Shown: positions 1 through 11,056, counted from the stretch's first letter. The stretch: 21,821 nucleotides of DNA from Phycomyces blakesleeanus NRRL 1555(-) (GCF_001638985.1 NW_017265178.1:1-21821); one strand, 5' to 3'. The notes: a model not told the origin generated them from the sequence alone. Program-made: numbers and translations.

Positions 1-700
1 TCGGCGATCAACAACTTATATATATGCCAGATCGGTAGTCAACAGCTTATATATATGCTAGATCGGCGATCAACAACTTATATATATGCCAGATCGGTAG
101 TCAACAGCTTATATATATGCCAGATTGGCAATCAACAACTTATATATATGCCAGATCGGTAGTCAACAGCTTATATATATGCCAGATCGGCAATCAACAG
201 CTTATATATATGCCAGATCGGTAGTCAACAGCTTATATATATGCTAGATCGGCGATCAACAACTTATATATATGCCAGATCGGTAGTCAACAGCTTATAT
301 ATATGCTAGATCGGCGATCAACAACTTATATATATGCCAGATCGGTAGTCAACAGCTTATATATATGCCAGATCGGCAATCAACAGCTTATATATATGCT
401 AGATCGGCGATCAACAACTTATATATATGCCAGATCGGCGATCAACAACTTATATATATGCCAGATCGGTAGTCAACAGCTTATATATATGCTAGATCGG
501 CGATCAACAACTTATATATATGCCAGATCGGTAGTCAACAGCTTATATATATGCTAGATCGGCGATCAACAACTTATATATATGCCAGATCGGTGGTCAA
601 CAGCTTATATTTATCCTAGATCAACTATTAATAGCTTATATATATATGAGATCAGCTATACTTAGTTTATATATAGTGTCAATTAGTTGTTATCAGCTTA
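1..700. repeat. 31-bp minisatellite array, GATCGG type (block I, copy 1)
   Basis: About twenty head-to-tail copies of a 31-bp unit run from base 1 to about 620 and then decay to about 700. Each unit carries TCGG, a variable pair of bases, GTCAACAG or ATCAACAA, then CTTATATATATGCCAGA. The start TCGG recurs at 1, 32 and 63, which fixes the period. Two subtypes (CGATCAACAA with GCCAGA, and TAGTCAACAG with GCTAGA) mostly alternate, giving a 62-bp dimer. Apparent open frames here only reflect the 93-nt codon cycle of a 31-nt repeat. The left end lies outside the window. Confidence 0.93.
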
Positions 701-1695
701 CATAATCTTGCATAATATTGCATAATTATATATAGGCACATATAAGAGAATTTAAACATATATAAAAATATAAAAAATAAAGTTTGTGTGACATACGTCA
801 TTATGCATATTCGCGTAATGTAAACAATACAATTGTATTGCTGAAAAAAATTGGTAACTTTTGGCTATACTTGTTATATAACGTGCATAATCATGCATAA
901 TCTTGCATAAATGATCTACGTAAACAATACCATTGAATTTGTGGGAAAAAATGACAAAAAATTGCTTTTTTCGCAAAAATTTCCTTTTTTGGTTAGTCTG
1001 AATGCACCTAGCGTGAGAAGTCTTGGCATTTTTAGTGTGGGAAGATAGGTTATATAAATAACAACTATGTAAAAGCTTGGCATGGAAAAACATTTAACTT
1101 TAATCTATCAAAAAGCCGTTCCGACAATAATTAAATATATCTCTTCTAATGAAAGTTCAAATTCTTACTAAGTAATAATTTTTTAATTTTTTTTGCTATA
1201 TAAAGAAAATTTAGTAGTATAATATAAAAGTATCAAAATATGTAAAGAGCAAGTACAGAATTAATAAAAATTAATTTTCATATTTTTTTACTAATTTTCT
1301 TATAAAAATCAAAATATTATTATATAAATCAATAAAAAAATATATGAACAAGTCAACTTATTAATATTTATTATAATTTTAATGTATTTATATACTATAT
1401 ATATATATATAAAGATTATAAAAGAGTTGTGAATATATATAAAATTAAAGATTAAATATGATTAGAGTATGTAACTTATATTTGACGAGATGATCGGATA
1501 TGACTTGGATATTGACAAGTGTGAATATATATAATGTGATAGATCTAATGGTATTGACTAATATCAGAGATAGATAAGATGTTATAGGCTAATATTAGTA
1601 ATAAATCAAATGTTATTGGCTAATATTGATTATATATTATATTTTATTAACTTATATAAGTAGTAAATTGGATGTGATAAGTATATATATATAAT
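701..1695. repeat. Non-satellite spacer of the higher-order repeat, copy 1
   Basis: About 1 kb without the 31-bp unit lies between two minisatellite arrays. It is closely matched by 11290-12375. It contains one extra period of a 100-bp repeat (GTAAACAATAC at 820 and 920), a better-conserved block at about 1001-1330 with a TATATAAATA sequence near 1048, and A/T-rich tails. A 113-codon open frame on the minus strand (752-1093) is matched in copy 2 by a frame of different length with many replacement changes, so I do not call a gene. The spacer may be a fixed part of a satellite monomer or an old element amplified with it. Confidence 0.8.
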
Positions 1696-3497
1696 ATAAA
1701 TTGACTGTTATTGATTTATATATATATCAGATCAGATATCATTTATTTATATATATACTAGATCAGCAGTGTTCAGCTTATATATGTATGAGATTGACTG
1801 TTATCTACTTATATATATATCAGATTGGATATCATATGTTTATATATAGTGCAGATCATTTGTTATTAGCTTATATATATACCCAATTGGCAGTCAACAG
1901 CTTATATATATACTAGATTGGCTAATATCAGCTTATATATGTATGAGATAGACTGTTAATAGTTTATATATATATAGCTGATTGGCAGTCAACAATTTAT
2001 ATATATACCAGATCAGCTATCATCAGCTTATATATATATCAGATTGAGTATCATATGTTTATATATAGTGTGGATCACCTGTTATCAGCTTATATATATA
2101 CCCAATTGGTGGTCAACAGCTTATATATATACCTGATTGGTGGTTAACAACTTATATATATATACCAGATTGACTGTTATCCACTTATACATATATAAAA
2201 TTGATTGTTATCTACTTGTATATATATGAGATTAACTGTAATTAGATTATATATATATCAGATTGATGATTATTGGCTTATATATATACCAGATTGATGA
2301 TTATTGACATATATATATACCAGATTGATGATTATTGGCTTATATATATACCAGATTGATGATTATTGGCTTATATATATACCAGATTGATGATTATTGG
2401 CTTATATATATACCAGATTAATAATTATTAGCTTATATATATATCAGATTGGCTGTCATCCACTTATATATATATCAAACCGGCTGTCATCCACATATAT
2501 ATAGCAGATCAGCTATTATCCACTTATATATATAGCAGATCAGCTGTCATCCACTTATATATATAGCAGATCAGCTATAATCAGCTTATATATATATAGC
2601 AGATCAGCTGTCATCCACTTATATATATATCAGACTGGCTGTCATCCACTTATATATATATCAGACCGGCTGTCATCCACTTATATATATAGCAGATCAA
2701 CTGTCATCCACTTATATATATATCAGACCGGCTGTCATCCCTTTATATATATATCAGATTGGCTGTCATCCACTTATATATATATCAGACCGGCTGTCAT
2801 CCACTTATATATATATCAGACCGGCTGTCATCCACTTATATATATAGCAGATCAGCTATCATCCACTTATATATATATCAGATCAGCTATAATCAGCTTA
2901 TATATATATCAGATTGACTGTCATCCACTTAAATATATATCAGATCAGCTATAATCAGCTTATATATATATCAGATTGACTGTCATCCACTTAAATATAT
3001 ATCAGATCAGCTATCATCTACTTATATATATATCAGATCAGCTATCATCTACTTATATATATATCAGATCAGCTATCATCCACATATATATAGCAGACCA
3101 GCTGTCATCCACTTATATATATACCAGATCAGCTGTCATCCACATATATATAGCAGACTGGCTATCATCCACCTATATATATATCTGACCGGCTGTCATC
3201 CACTTATATATATATCAGACCGGCTGTCATCAACTTATATATATAGCAGACCGGCTGTCATCAACTTATATATATAGCAGATCAGCTGTCATCCATTTAT
3301 ATACATAGCAGATCAGCTATAATCAGCTTATATATATATAGCAGATCAGCTGTCATCCACTTATATATATATCAGACCGGCTGTCATCTACTTATATATA
3401 TATCAGACCGGCTGTCATCCACTTATATATATAGCAGATCAGCTGTCATCCACTTATATATATAGCAGATCAGCTATAATCAGCTTATATATATATA
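1696..3497. repeat. 31-bp minisatellite array, second type (block II, copy 1)
   Basis: Long tandem array of the same 31-bp family with different variable bases. Common forms are CCGGCTGTCATCCAC or ATCAGCTATAATCAG followed by TTATATATATATCAGA. Local expansions are visible: about five nearly identical units carrying GATTGATGATTATTGGC at 2270-2430, and a 62-bp dimer repeated at 2879 and 2940. Some units are 30 or 32 bp through changes in the TA run. The array is cut at 3497 by the CACTA-like element. No gene is seen. Confidence 0.92.
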
Positions 3498-3513
3498 CAC
3501 TGCAAAAGGAGGG
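3498..3513 (+). repeat. Left terminal inverted repeat (16 bp)
   Basis: CACTGCAAAAGGAGGG, a perfect inverted match to 11057-11072. Similarity stops sharply after 16 bp. The satellite TATATATA run lies directly to its left. Confidence 0.93.
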
Positions 3514-3866
3514 CCAATTCAGTATACTAAATCTTGACCAAATACTTTCTGAATAAATAAAATTCAGCATGAATTCGATCGGAATTTATGATGCCAATTT
3601 TTTAAAATTCGTGAGCTAAATGAATACAATTAGTATACTGAATTTTAGGAACGCAAAAAGAAAAAGTGTGATATACTTTTATGTGATATATTTTGGGCAT
3701 GAAAATATAGACGCACTTTTATCAGACCGCAGATTTTTCATTTTATATTGGTTTTGGGGTTTTTTTTAAATACAGCACATAACATTCAACATCTTTTTAT
3801 TACTATATATGGGTTGTTAAAGAAGAGATTTGGTCAAGATTTGGTCAAGATTTAGTCAAGATTTAG
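3514..3866. repeat. Left subterminal repeats of the CACTA-like element
   Basis: Two structures are visible. AATTCAGTATACTAA at 3516-3530 is repeated exactly inverted at 3630-3644. An 11-bp direct repeat, ATTTGGTCAAG, occurs at 3828-3838 and 3839-3849, as ATTTAGTCAAG at 3850-3860, and partly at 3861-3866. Its inverted form, ATCTTGACCAAAT, lies at 3531-3543 just inside the end. The core ATTTGGTC also occurs inverted near the right end (11046-11053). In plant CACTA elements such subterminal motifs bind the TnpA protein; a similar role here is inference. Confidence 0.75.
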
Positions 3867-3933
3867 AGGTTTATGGGTCATTTTAAAGGTTTTTATTGGT
3901 TTGAAAAAATTTTCTTATTGTTTCTAGCTGTTT

Positions 3934-4991
3934 CTATTCGTCTACATCACTAATCGTCTTCTGTTGCAATTGGGTAGAAACATCACACTCGATGCCGTCA
4001 TTTATTTTAGTGGATACTATGTTATTCCTTTTGAACATCCATTGGTCCACGCCTGGTGCAATCGACCCCTACTGTATTCCATTGCTTGCTGCGGCACGCC
4101 TTCTTGGCCTGTTTGTTTACTTTTATAAAAAATAATTATAGGGTGGATTAGAAAGAATGTTCTAGGTATATTTATTTGAGAGCAACAGATTATTTAAAAA
4201 ATATGAATGTACTTACAATAAAGTTAAACACGAGAACAGATGGATGTCTTTAACATAAAGATAGATATATCAACATTTTAGTTAAATGTCTCAATTATAG
4301 TAATATTGTCTATAAAAATAATAACTTTTGTTAATACGATGCAAAGTAAATAAGACTATGGTTTGCTTACCAGACAGTTCAGAAAACAGAAGAGTTGACA
4401 AACACAAAATACAATGACATTGTCTATAAAGTATAATCTTTTATTAGAATGAAATAAAGAGTATCAGACTATTTTTTGCTTACCAATTATTCAATACAAT
4501 AGAAGAGGCAGCATACGGAAATGGAGATATTATCTATAAAATAATTTCTTTTCATTAGAATTACATACAAAGAAGTAGAATGATTATTTACTTACTTGTC
4601 TGTCTGTAGAGAATAAGAGTCGGTGTATAATCAAAAAAAGAGGACCGAGATAAAGACCAGTGACTATAAAGTGTATGGTATACATAAGAAAAATAATAAA
4701 TACAAGTTGTATCTTGAAGGTGTACGTTAATATTTATACAACATACCATTTTGTAAATCCTCCCAAGGTATATGTCTTTGTTAACGGGCTAGAAATATCT
4801 AAGCAGAATAATTAATACATAAATCGTGAATAAATATTCAAGTATATTTTTATTACCTTTTTATCATTACTTTTGAGGCAGTTAAGAAGGACTTGGTGGT
4901 TTAAAGCATAGTGTATCATGCTAGAATAAAAACAACAAGATGATTAGGTCTTGAAATTTTGATGTGAGTTGATGCTTACCATGTTAGACAT
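3934..4991 (-). other. Candidate intron-rich gene or spliced transcript in the CACTA element (7-8 short exons)
   Basis: On the minus strand, good donor/acceptor pairs recur at short intervals. Suggested exons: ...4980, 4920-4857, 4788-4747, 4663-4596, 4533-4484, 4423-4371, 4247-4217 (or 4309-4217) and 4161 to about 4017 or 3934. Donors are GTAAGC, GTAATA, GTATGT or GTAAGT; most acceptors are TATAG or CTAG, and introns are 55-83 bp. An ATG at 4919 opens 21 codons to the end of the second exon. Some neighbouring exons join in frame (for example 4423-4371 to 4247-4217 to 4161-4017, ending in TAG), but no single frame crosses all junctions: TGA forms at the 4484/4423 join, and the 4747/4663 join shifts frame. 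It could be a decayed gene, a spliced non-coding RNA, or a gene whose exact sites I have misplaced. The last part (3934-4110) is clearly richer in GC, like coding sequence. No family is recognised. Confidence 0.4.
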
Positions 4992-5408
4992 TAAGAAAGA
5001 AGTAAAGAAGAAGAAAGAAAAAATTAAAAAAAAAAAACGGGGAAATTCAAAATTATAATTTTATGACCATTGACCCTGAGAAACTGATAGAATCAATGGA
5101 GCAAATTGAAAGTCATTCAACCCATCCCGATTGAGACAAGACATTACGTACTAAACCATAATCTCTCACATCTTTGTAATGGATGTAAGCTATTACAAAT
5201 GCCTTTCTAAGTCGGCTTATAAAGAAAAGTATAATATAGAGATCAAAATGCTATAAAGAGCATCATCAGAAAAATAATCTTTTGGTGCCTTACTTTCCAC
5301 CTTTACGTATGTTTTGATTTATTTTATTATTTTAAAGAAACCCAACTCTAATTATTAAAGTATTCACATTGTTTCCATTTCTTTCATTAGCCTTAAATAT
5401 CTCAATTC
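4992..5408. promoter_or_regulatory. Divergent intergenic region inside the CACTA element
   Basis: This stretch separates the minus-strand intron-rich unit from the plus-strand 302-aa gene, so it probably holds both promoters (inference). On the minus strand CTTTATAAG near 5216 is TATA-like. On the plus strand a pyrimidine-rich run with CATTAGCC lies just before the ATG at 5409. A 23-codon plus-strand open frame (5063-5134) with an acidic product could be an upstream ORF. No larger gene is seen. Confidence 0.35.
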
Positions 5409-6496
5409 ATGTCTTCTAATACGCAGCAATCCAAAAAAACGAAAAAGACGACTATAAAAAAGTCTGTTCAACAAACTGCTAGGACAGCAGCAAGCACAAG
5501 ACAACGGGAAATTCTTCCCAGCTTGACAGTTAGCGCAGAGCTAGATTGTACTGTCCTGTCCACTTTGTCCACCATGAGCACCCGACTGAATGAATCTCAT
5601 TCACTTCTGGAGAAGGTCTACCACAACATGGGAGCAACCAATGGCCAGAATAACAATTCGAACTATAGTCCCATTGGTCAGGCTCTTACTACAGGAGAAT
5701 ATATAAAGTACCGCCTTCCAACGGTTTCGGTAGGATATATACTAGTAATAGAATATTGCAAAGTTACTTACATTATATTTTGCAGAGATTGATCCGTTCT
5801 CAAACACGACAGTTCTGGCAACAATGTCATTGACGGTCAATGAGGGCGCCTTCTCGACATCCAACCGTCCCATTGCTGATGTAGTGCAGAGCTACACACA
5901 TCAGCAAGCTGAAGTAAAGTCTGTTTCGTCTGCAGTTGTGGAAGAGAAAACCCGAAGACATATTTCGTATATGCTTCAAAGGGCAAAAGCTTTGCCAGAA
6001 AAGATAGCTCGACAAAATCGGATTTCTCGACGCCGGTCCAAAAAGAGAAACGTAAGTATAGTCAACAGTTTTTGTGTAAACTATTTTAACTTTTTTTTTC
6101 AGATTCTTGCAGACTACAAGGCAATTCACTTAGCTGACAAGGCAAACCTTGAGTCTAAGTTTGGTGAGACTGTCGTGGACCTTCTGGACTATGACATGTT
6201 GTCTGATATTGAGTCAGATGAGGAGAAAAATAAAACTAGATATACTCCTAGAAATAGACATCCCTTGGTAAGGCTCTCATGATAAAAGTTATTTTTTTTA
6301 ATACTTCTAACTCAAAAGTATTTATATTATAATGCAGGTGGATGAATACTTTACTGTTTTGAAGAAACAGAGACTTGCTAACAAGGGACCAGACGTCATT
6401 GGCAATTCTGTCTATCCAATTATTTTGAGAAACACCGAGTTATCGAATAAGAAAAAGGCACGTGTTGCTGCTTGGATTCACACACACCAACAATAA
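5409..6496 (+). CDS. Spliced accessory protein of the CACTA-like element, unknown function (302 aa)
   Basis: Four exons are proposed: 5409-5729, 5788-6051, 6103-6267 and 6338-6496. Introns are 58, 51 and 70 bp, with donors GTAGGA, GTAAGT and GTAAGG and acceptors ending in AG; all are phase 0. Joined, they give 302 codons with no stop, ending in TAA. The second intron is 51 bp and in frame, so an unspliced reading stays open there, but its GTAAGT and long pyrimidine tract before CAG argue for removal. The protein starts with a Lys/Thr-rich basic stretch (residues 8-22). It has a strongly basic segment at about 157-195 ending RRRSKKRN (possible nuclear signal or DNA contact), then an acidic patch, SDIESDEEKNK, in exon 3. 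No conserved domain is recognised. It converges with the transposase gene inside the same terminal repeats, so a TnpA-like DNA-binding or regulatory role is possible but is inference. An AATAAA overlaps the stop codon. Confidence 0.72.
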
Positions 6497-7110
6497 ATCG
6501 TTATTTTGTTTACAAAGTGCATATAGTACTTTAATAATTTTTATTGATTGTGTTGAATGATGTGGAGTAAAGTGGTAAAATATAATCAGGCGGTATTGTC
6601 AAGATGAGAAGCAATTAATATATAAGTAAAAGGAAAAAGAAAAAGACAAAATCAAAAATCAAAATAATAAATTATTATTTTATTTTATTTTATTTTATTT
6701 TATTTTAAAGTCAATTAATAAAAAAAATATATATACAAAGCAATTATTTAATTATATAATCCTGATTGTTTTATCCTCGTTTTTTTTTATTGGAAATTAT
6801 AATACCAATATTAGCAAGAATATGTAATAAAGGCAAAGAGAATGGTAAATGTCGGGTATTAAATATACAAGTTTTTTTGTCTTTTATATTATTGATAAAA
6901 GCAAGAGAAATAAATAATGGTTTTTACTATTTGTTAATAGTTAAAAAAAACTAGTAATATAATTTACTATTGCTCTTTTAAATACTTAATAAAGAAGTAA
7001 TATTAAAACTAAATAAGAATACAGAGATAAATAAAGCTAAATCTTTTTACAGTCAAAAAAACTTGTATTATAATTATTTATACTGGTAACCTAAATAGTT
7101 GTTATTTTTT
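6497..7110. other. AT-rich gap between convergent genes of the CACTA element
   Basis: This is the shared 3' flank of two convergent genes. It has an imperfect run of TTTTA repeats at about 6676-6706 and several AATAAA-like sequences usable as polyadenylation signals on either strand. A 62-codon open frame (6766-6954) is of AT-rich composition with no support. I see no gene. Confidence 0.6.
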
Positions 7111-10100
7111 TTATGTGACTACTTTTCTAGGCAGTGGAATAACCAGGTGCTTTTGCGTCCCACTCTGCATTTTATGCGTAGTCAACGCAAAGCACAAATG
7201 TAGACGATGCACTGGAATAATGCACGAAGCATCTTCTTCCATAAATCCCTTGTCCCACAACTGCAGACCTTGATCAGCTAATGGCTGATGACTACTTGAA
7301 TGGTAGGCGGGAAACCATTTAATGAATGCGAACATTGACACTCTTTTGACTCCACCTATCTTAATGGTATGAGTAAATAAATACTCTATTTGACCAGGGA
7401 ATTCAGATACATCGTCATTTGTTCTCTCAAGAAACAATACCCTCACAAAAGACCCGCGCTTCTTCTTTTCACCACTGCAGTACTCTTGCCCCAGCAACGA
7501 AATCTTCTTCACCTTTTGAATCCGATTGTTCACAAATACATCCTCACCAATTGGGATTCTCTCTACCACACAGAAGGAAACACTTGTACTCCGGTAAGCC
7601 TTGACATAGAATTCAAATAACCACTGATAGTGATCATCCTTCATCATAGTTAAAGGCTGCAACTTGATTGGCAATGTGGTCGGGGGCAAGGCCTCACTTC
7701 CGGTGACATTGTACCATGAATTTATAGCAGCTTGCTGGAACATTGCTAAGCTAAATGGCAACGCAGGAGGGTGGCCAGCATCCAAATTCAAGGGAGAAGA
7801 GCTGTTGGAATTTGATTTTACTTGGGCAACCCCCTCAAGGAACTCTATCAGTGGTGATGAAAGATTGGTAGAATACGCTCGAAGAAAGCTACTAATGAAT
7901 ACTTTCTCCAGGAAGACTCTCATGATGGTGACCTCAAGACCATTGCGACGGTTCGTCTTGATATTCTTCAACTTGCCGTTGTATCTCTCGAAGCTATACA
8001 GCCAGAATGCGTATACCGGACCAAAATTAAGCATTGACTCACGCAAGTGCATATGCAAGTGCATATTTGGTGTGATGCTGCTCTCTCCATAAAGAGTCTC
8101 ACACTCTTTTCCGAATTCTCCAAGGAGCTGGTGTGCACTGTCAATTTCTGAATATGTGACTGAAGGACCGGTCAACTTTCGGCATGCTTTTACAAAGAGA
8201 GTCCAGTTTTTGTAGTCGTCTTCAGGCAAAGCGTCTTTTAGTACCACCAATGAATAAATCAGACACCACGACCACCACTCGTCTGCCTTCATATACGGGA
8301 AACCAGATTCGATCTTTGTTGATAAAACGGCATACCCAGGAGGAACAAGAATACTATCGGCAAGACGTTGCATACGGACGAGAACAGCAGTTGGGAGATA
8401 CCTCAGGTCTTTCCAAACACTGATCATACGCTTTGCTGTCCCAAGAAACAAATTGTGCATGGGATCAACAATCGTGCATCGGACGGGATCAAAGTAGTGT
8501 AGGCGATGCAACTCGGAAAAACGGGTGCCATGCTGCTTCTCCAAAACAGCTCTCTCTGCATCAGATTCTGCGCAGAACCACATCTCAGCTTCGGTTGCAT
8601 TTTCCTCTTTTGTTCGGGAGACCCAGTTCTCATGATCAAATCCAGAATAATTGATCTTACTTGTTCCAGCAACAACAGTGAAATGACGCTTGCATATGTG
8701 ACAGGCATTTGTACTTGCAAATCCTGTAAATCCAGCAGTCTTTCTTGCAGCAGATATGTCGCAAGCAACACACATAAGAGCAGCGCGGATACTAGTACCA
8801 TTGGGGAACTCTGGAGTTTTGATAGTTATACCGCCGTATAACTCTACCAGCTTGTCTACCAGAGGTTCCAAGAAGTTGTTCATCTGGTCGATCTTCGCTT
8901 CCTTTGGACCAGGCATGACACCGACAAGGATAATGTTTTCCGGCTTCATTCTTTCTTCCCTAGGCAGGTTGTTCATTGACAGGTACAAGGCCCCACTTGC
9001 ATGTGTACGACCCTCGAACGATTGAAACCAATCCACATTCAATGTCAACATCAAAGAATGGTCGTGATTCACAAAAGGCTCGTCATTTTCATCAAGGAGC
9101 TCAGACCACATTGCACCATTATAGACGTCCAACAAGGTACTGTTTACAGTTTCCCTCGATCTCCATTGAACGATTTGATGCTTGAACCCAGGTTTGGCGA
9201 AATGCTGTGCCAATGCATTCTTGAGCGAGTTGTATGGAAAAACCATGAGAGGGACAGCACGATCAGCTTCGGTGTCAGAGAAAAGAGGATTTCCGCAGTA
9301 TGTTGGTGGTGTAGTTGTGTATTTTTCGAATGTGCAATTTGGTTGGCGATTGCCTGGTAGGTAAATTGCAAAGCACTTGTTGCAGACGGTGTATTTGACA
9401 ATGCTTTTTGTCATGAAATTGAAGCCGGTCATAGTCTTTAATGCATCAATGATGAGTGGGAGATCGGTATCCTTATCAAAGGCAACAAGAAGATGGCAGA
9501 AGAATTTCAACATAGCAGTTCCACCTGCTTGAACCAAGTAAAACGCCTGAAAAATAAGGCCAAATAGAGCCATGAATTGGCTTGTTTGAGACATTTCATG
9601 AATTTTCAAAGAAGCAACTACAAAGGCAAGTATTTCTGTTAATTATTTGTAACACAATTTATGTATATTTCTTTTTTAAATGTATGCATACCAGAAGCAA
9701 CCATGTCTTCAAAATCTTCAACACCGGCAACCTCAACTTCGCTCTCATCTTCAGACTCATCGCTTGAATCAGGATTGTCATTGTCAGAAGCCAATGATGT
9801 TGTCTTGACATCAGACTCTTCGAATTGAAAAATCTCATCTTCTCTCAAAAAAGGTACACTCTGTACGGTAGTTTTGGCTGATACAATAGAATAATTGTCT
9901 TCATCTATAGTAAAACCAGACTATTAGCTATCTAAATTATGATTTATTAAAAAGAAATTTTATACTCACAATCAATCGATGTTTCAGATACATCTACCAT
10001 CTCAACGTTTGTCTCTTCTTCGACAACTTCTGTATTAATTAATAATTAACAAAAAAAATATTAGATTACAATTTATCCAGTAATGCGTGTACTACTCAAA

Positions 10101-10258
10101 TGTCATTTACCTCGATTTTTTGGGCCAATGTCTAATAACTTATCAGCATTATTATGACGCTTAAAGGTCTGTGCATTTTGCAAAATTCCGCCAATTGCAT
10201 TTTTGGTACATGATGAACATGTACACATAACAGTGTAGATTTTAGTTGTAGAATTCAT
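7111..10258 (-). CDS. Tnp2-family (CACTA/EnSpm) transposase, 4 exons, 975 aa
   Basis: Exons on the minus strand are 10258-10111, 10029-9970, 9904-9692 and 9617-7111. Introns are 81, 65 and 74 bp with donors GTAAAT, GTGAGT and GTATGC. Joined they read 975 codons without a stop. The ATG at 10258 opens a Cys/His motif, CTCSSC followed by TFKRH, typical of the start of fungal Tnp2 proteins. Residues about 50-135 are very acidic. The large last exon carries the transposase core: NVDWFQSF (Asp about 336), CDISAARKTAGF (Asp about 427), a CHICKRHF knuckle (Cys about 446 and 449), VDPMHNLFLG (Asp about 525) and SFERYNGKLK (Glu about 684). The two early Asp and the late Glu are the likely DDE residues, from family knowledge rather than structure. 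GC content is clearly above its surroundings. The enzyme would bind and cut the CACTG ends. Length and intact frame suggest function. Confidence 0.9.
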
Positions 10259-11056
10259 AACAGTAAGAATAATATTAATAATAATAAAATAATAAAGAGG
10301 TGTATACTATATTTTATTTTCATCTTTTATATGTCTCTTATTTTTGTCATTAATAATGAGTTGATATATCTTGTTCACTATGTCATTGACTACATTGAGC
10401 TTACCGTCCCTATTAGTAAGAGTTACAAATGGATTTTGATGCAGCAATCTTTTCTTAAAAAAAATGTGCCTGATTATTAATGGGGCTTCAATTTCATAAT
10501 CACTGATATAATGGCGTAGTTTTTCTCTTTTGCGTTTTTTTAACATGACATCAATTCTCACTCATTTTGGCAAGTCGCATTTTTTGGATTTTCTTTTTCT
10601 TGTATTTTTTATGACATCAATTCTTGTTCTTTTTTTCAATTTTTTTTGATATACTTTCTTATTAAAAATAAGTCATATATCATACATTATTATATTCTAA
10701 TAAAATTCGGTATTTTTTGCGATGCAATAAAAATATTATTGACTCTAAATTAAGTGCATCTGTAACAACAAGTTTTTCCTTCCAGAAAAATAATTAAATA
10801 CTACATTTAACATTTAATATTTTATTTTTATTTTTTATTTTTCTGCCAAGTCAATCGAAACATATATTTTTTAAGACAATTGTGCGATTTATTGCCTAAT
10901 TAATAAATATTTGTGTTTGTATCTGTGTTTATTTAATATAATCAGAAAAAATTGCGAATTCCCATCTCAAGAAAAAAATATATTGAAAAACGATAGTGTT
11001 TGAAATATTTTTCCAAATTTTGCCAAAATTCAAAAAATAAAATTCGACCAAATCCA
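10259..11056. other. Right subterminal region of the CACTA element
   Basis: This is the 5' flank of the transposase gene. A TATA-like CATATAAAAGATG on the minus strand (about 10320-10332) lies about 65 bp upstream of the ATG. ATGACATCAATTCT occurs twice, near 10546 and 10610. A single inverted ATTTGGTC core lies at 11046-11053. From about 10620 on it is very AT-rich with no gene. Confidence 0.5.
10307..10561 (-). CDS. Possible small basic protein or 5' exon near the transposase (84 aa)
   Basis: This open frame of 84 codons lies on the same strand as the transposase and 48 bp upstream of its ATG. The product is rich in Lys, Arg, Ile and Asn, begins MRIDVMLKKRKREKLRHY, and has no signal peptide or known motif. 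Its sequence is more complex than the AT-rich noise around it. Against a real gene, the likely TATA box of the transposase lies within its last codons. A GTAAGC donor inside the frame (near 10400) allows it to be an upstream exon, but I found no acceptor that joins it in frame to the transposase. No family is recognised. Confidence 0.25.
   Translation of the reverse strand: MRIDVMLKKRKREKLRHYISDYEIEAPLIIRHIFFKKRLLHQNPFVTLTNRDGKLNVVNDIVNKIYQLIINDKNKRHIKDENKI

Noticed and set aside
303..557. Open frame encoding repeated Tyr/Ile-rich peptide, and similar frames at 1701-1916, 2976-3188 and 12613-13138
   Set aside because: They lie wholly in the 31-bp minisatellite; the repeated peptide is only the codon cycle of the repeat.
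1..700. CRISPR-like array
   Set aside because: Units are contiguous 31-mers with no unique spacers, and the genome is eukaryotic; this is a minisatellite.
752..1093. 113-codon minus-strand frame in spacer copy 1, with a relative at 11479-11781
   Set aside because: The two frames differ in length and at many amino-acid-changing positions; the similarity is explained by duplication of the spacer.
5827..6129. 100-codon minus-strand frame
   Set aside because: Antisense to exons 2-3 of the 302-aa gene; its reading crosses an intron and shows no coding features.
6766..6954. 62-codon plus-strand frame between convergent genes
   Set aside because: Low-complexity, AT-rich sequence without motif or splice support.
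7390..9401. Many plus-strand and alternative minus-strand frames of 60-142 codons
   Set aside because: All overlap the long transposase exon and are shadows of its GC-richer coding sequence.
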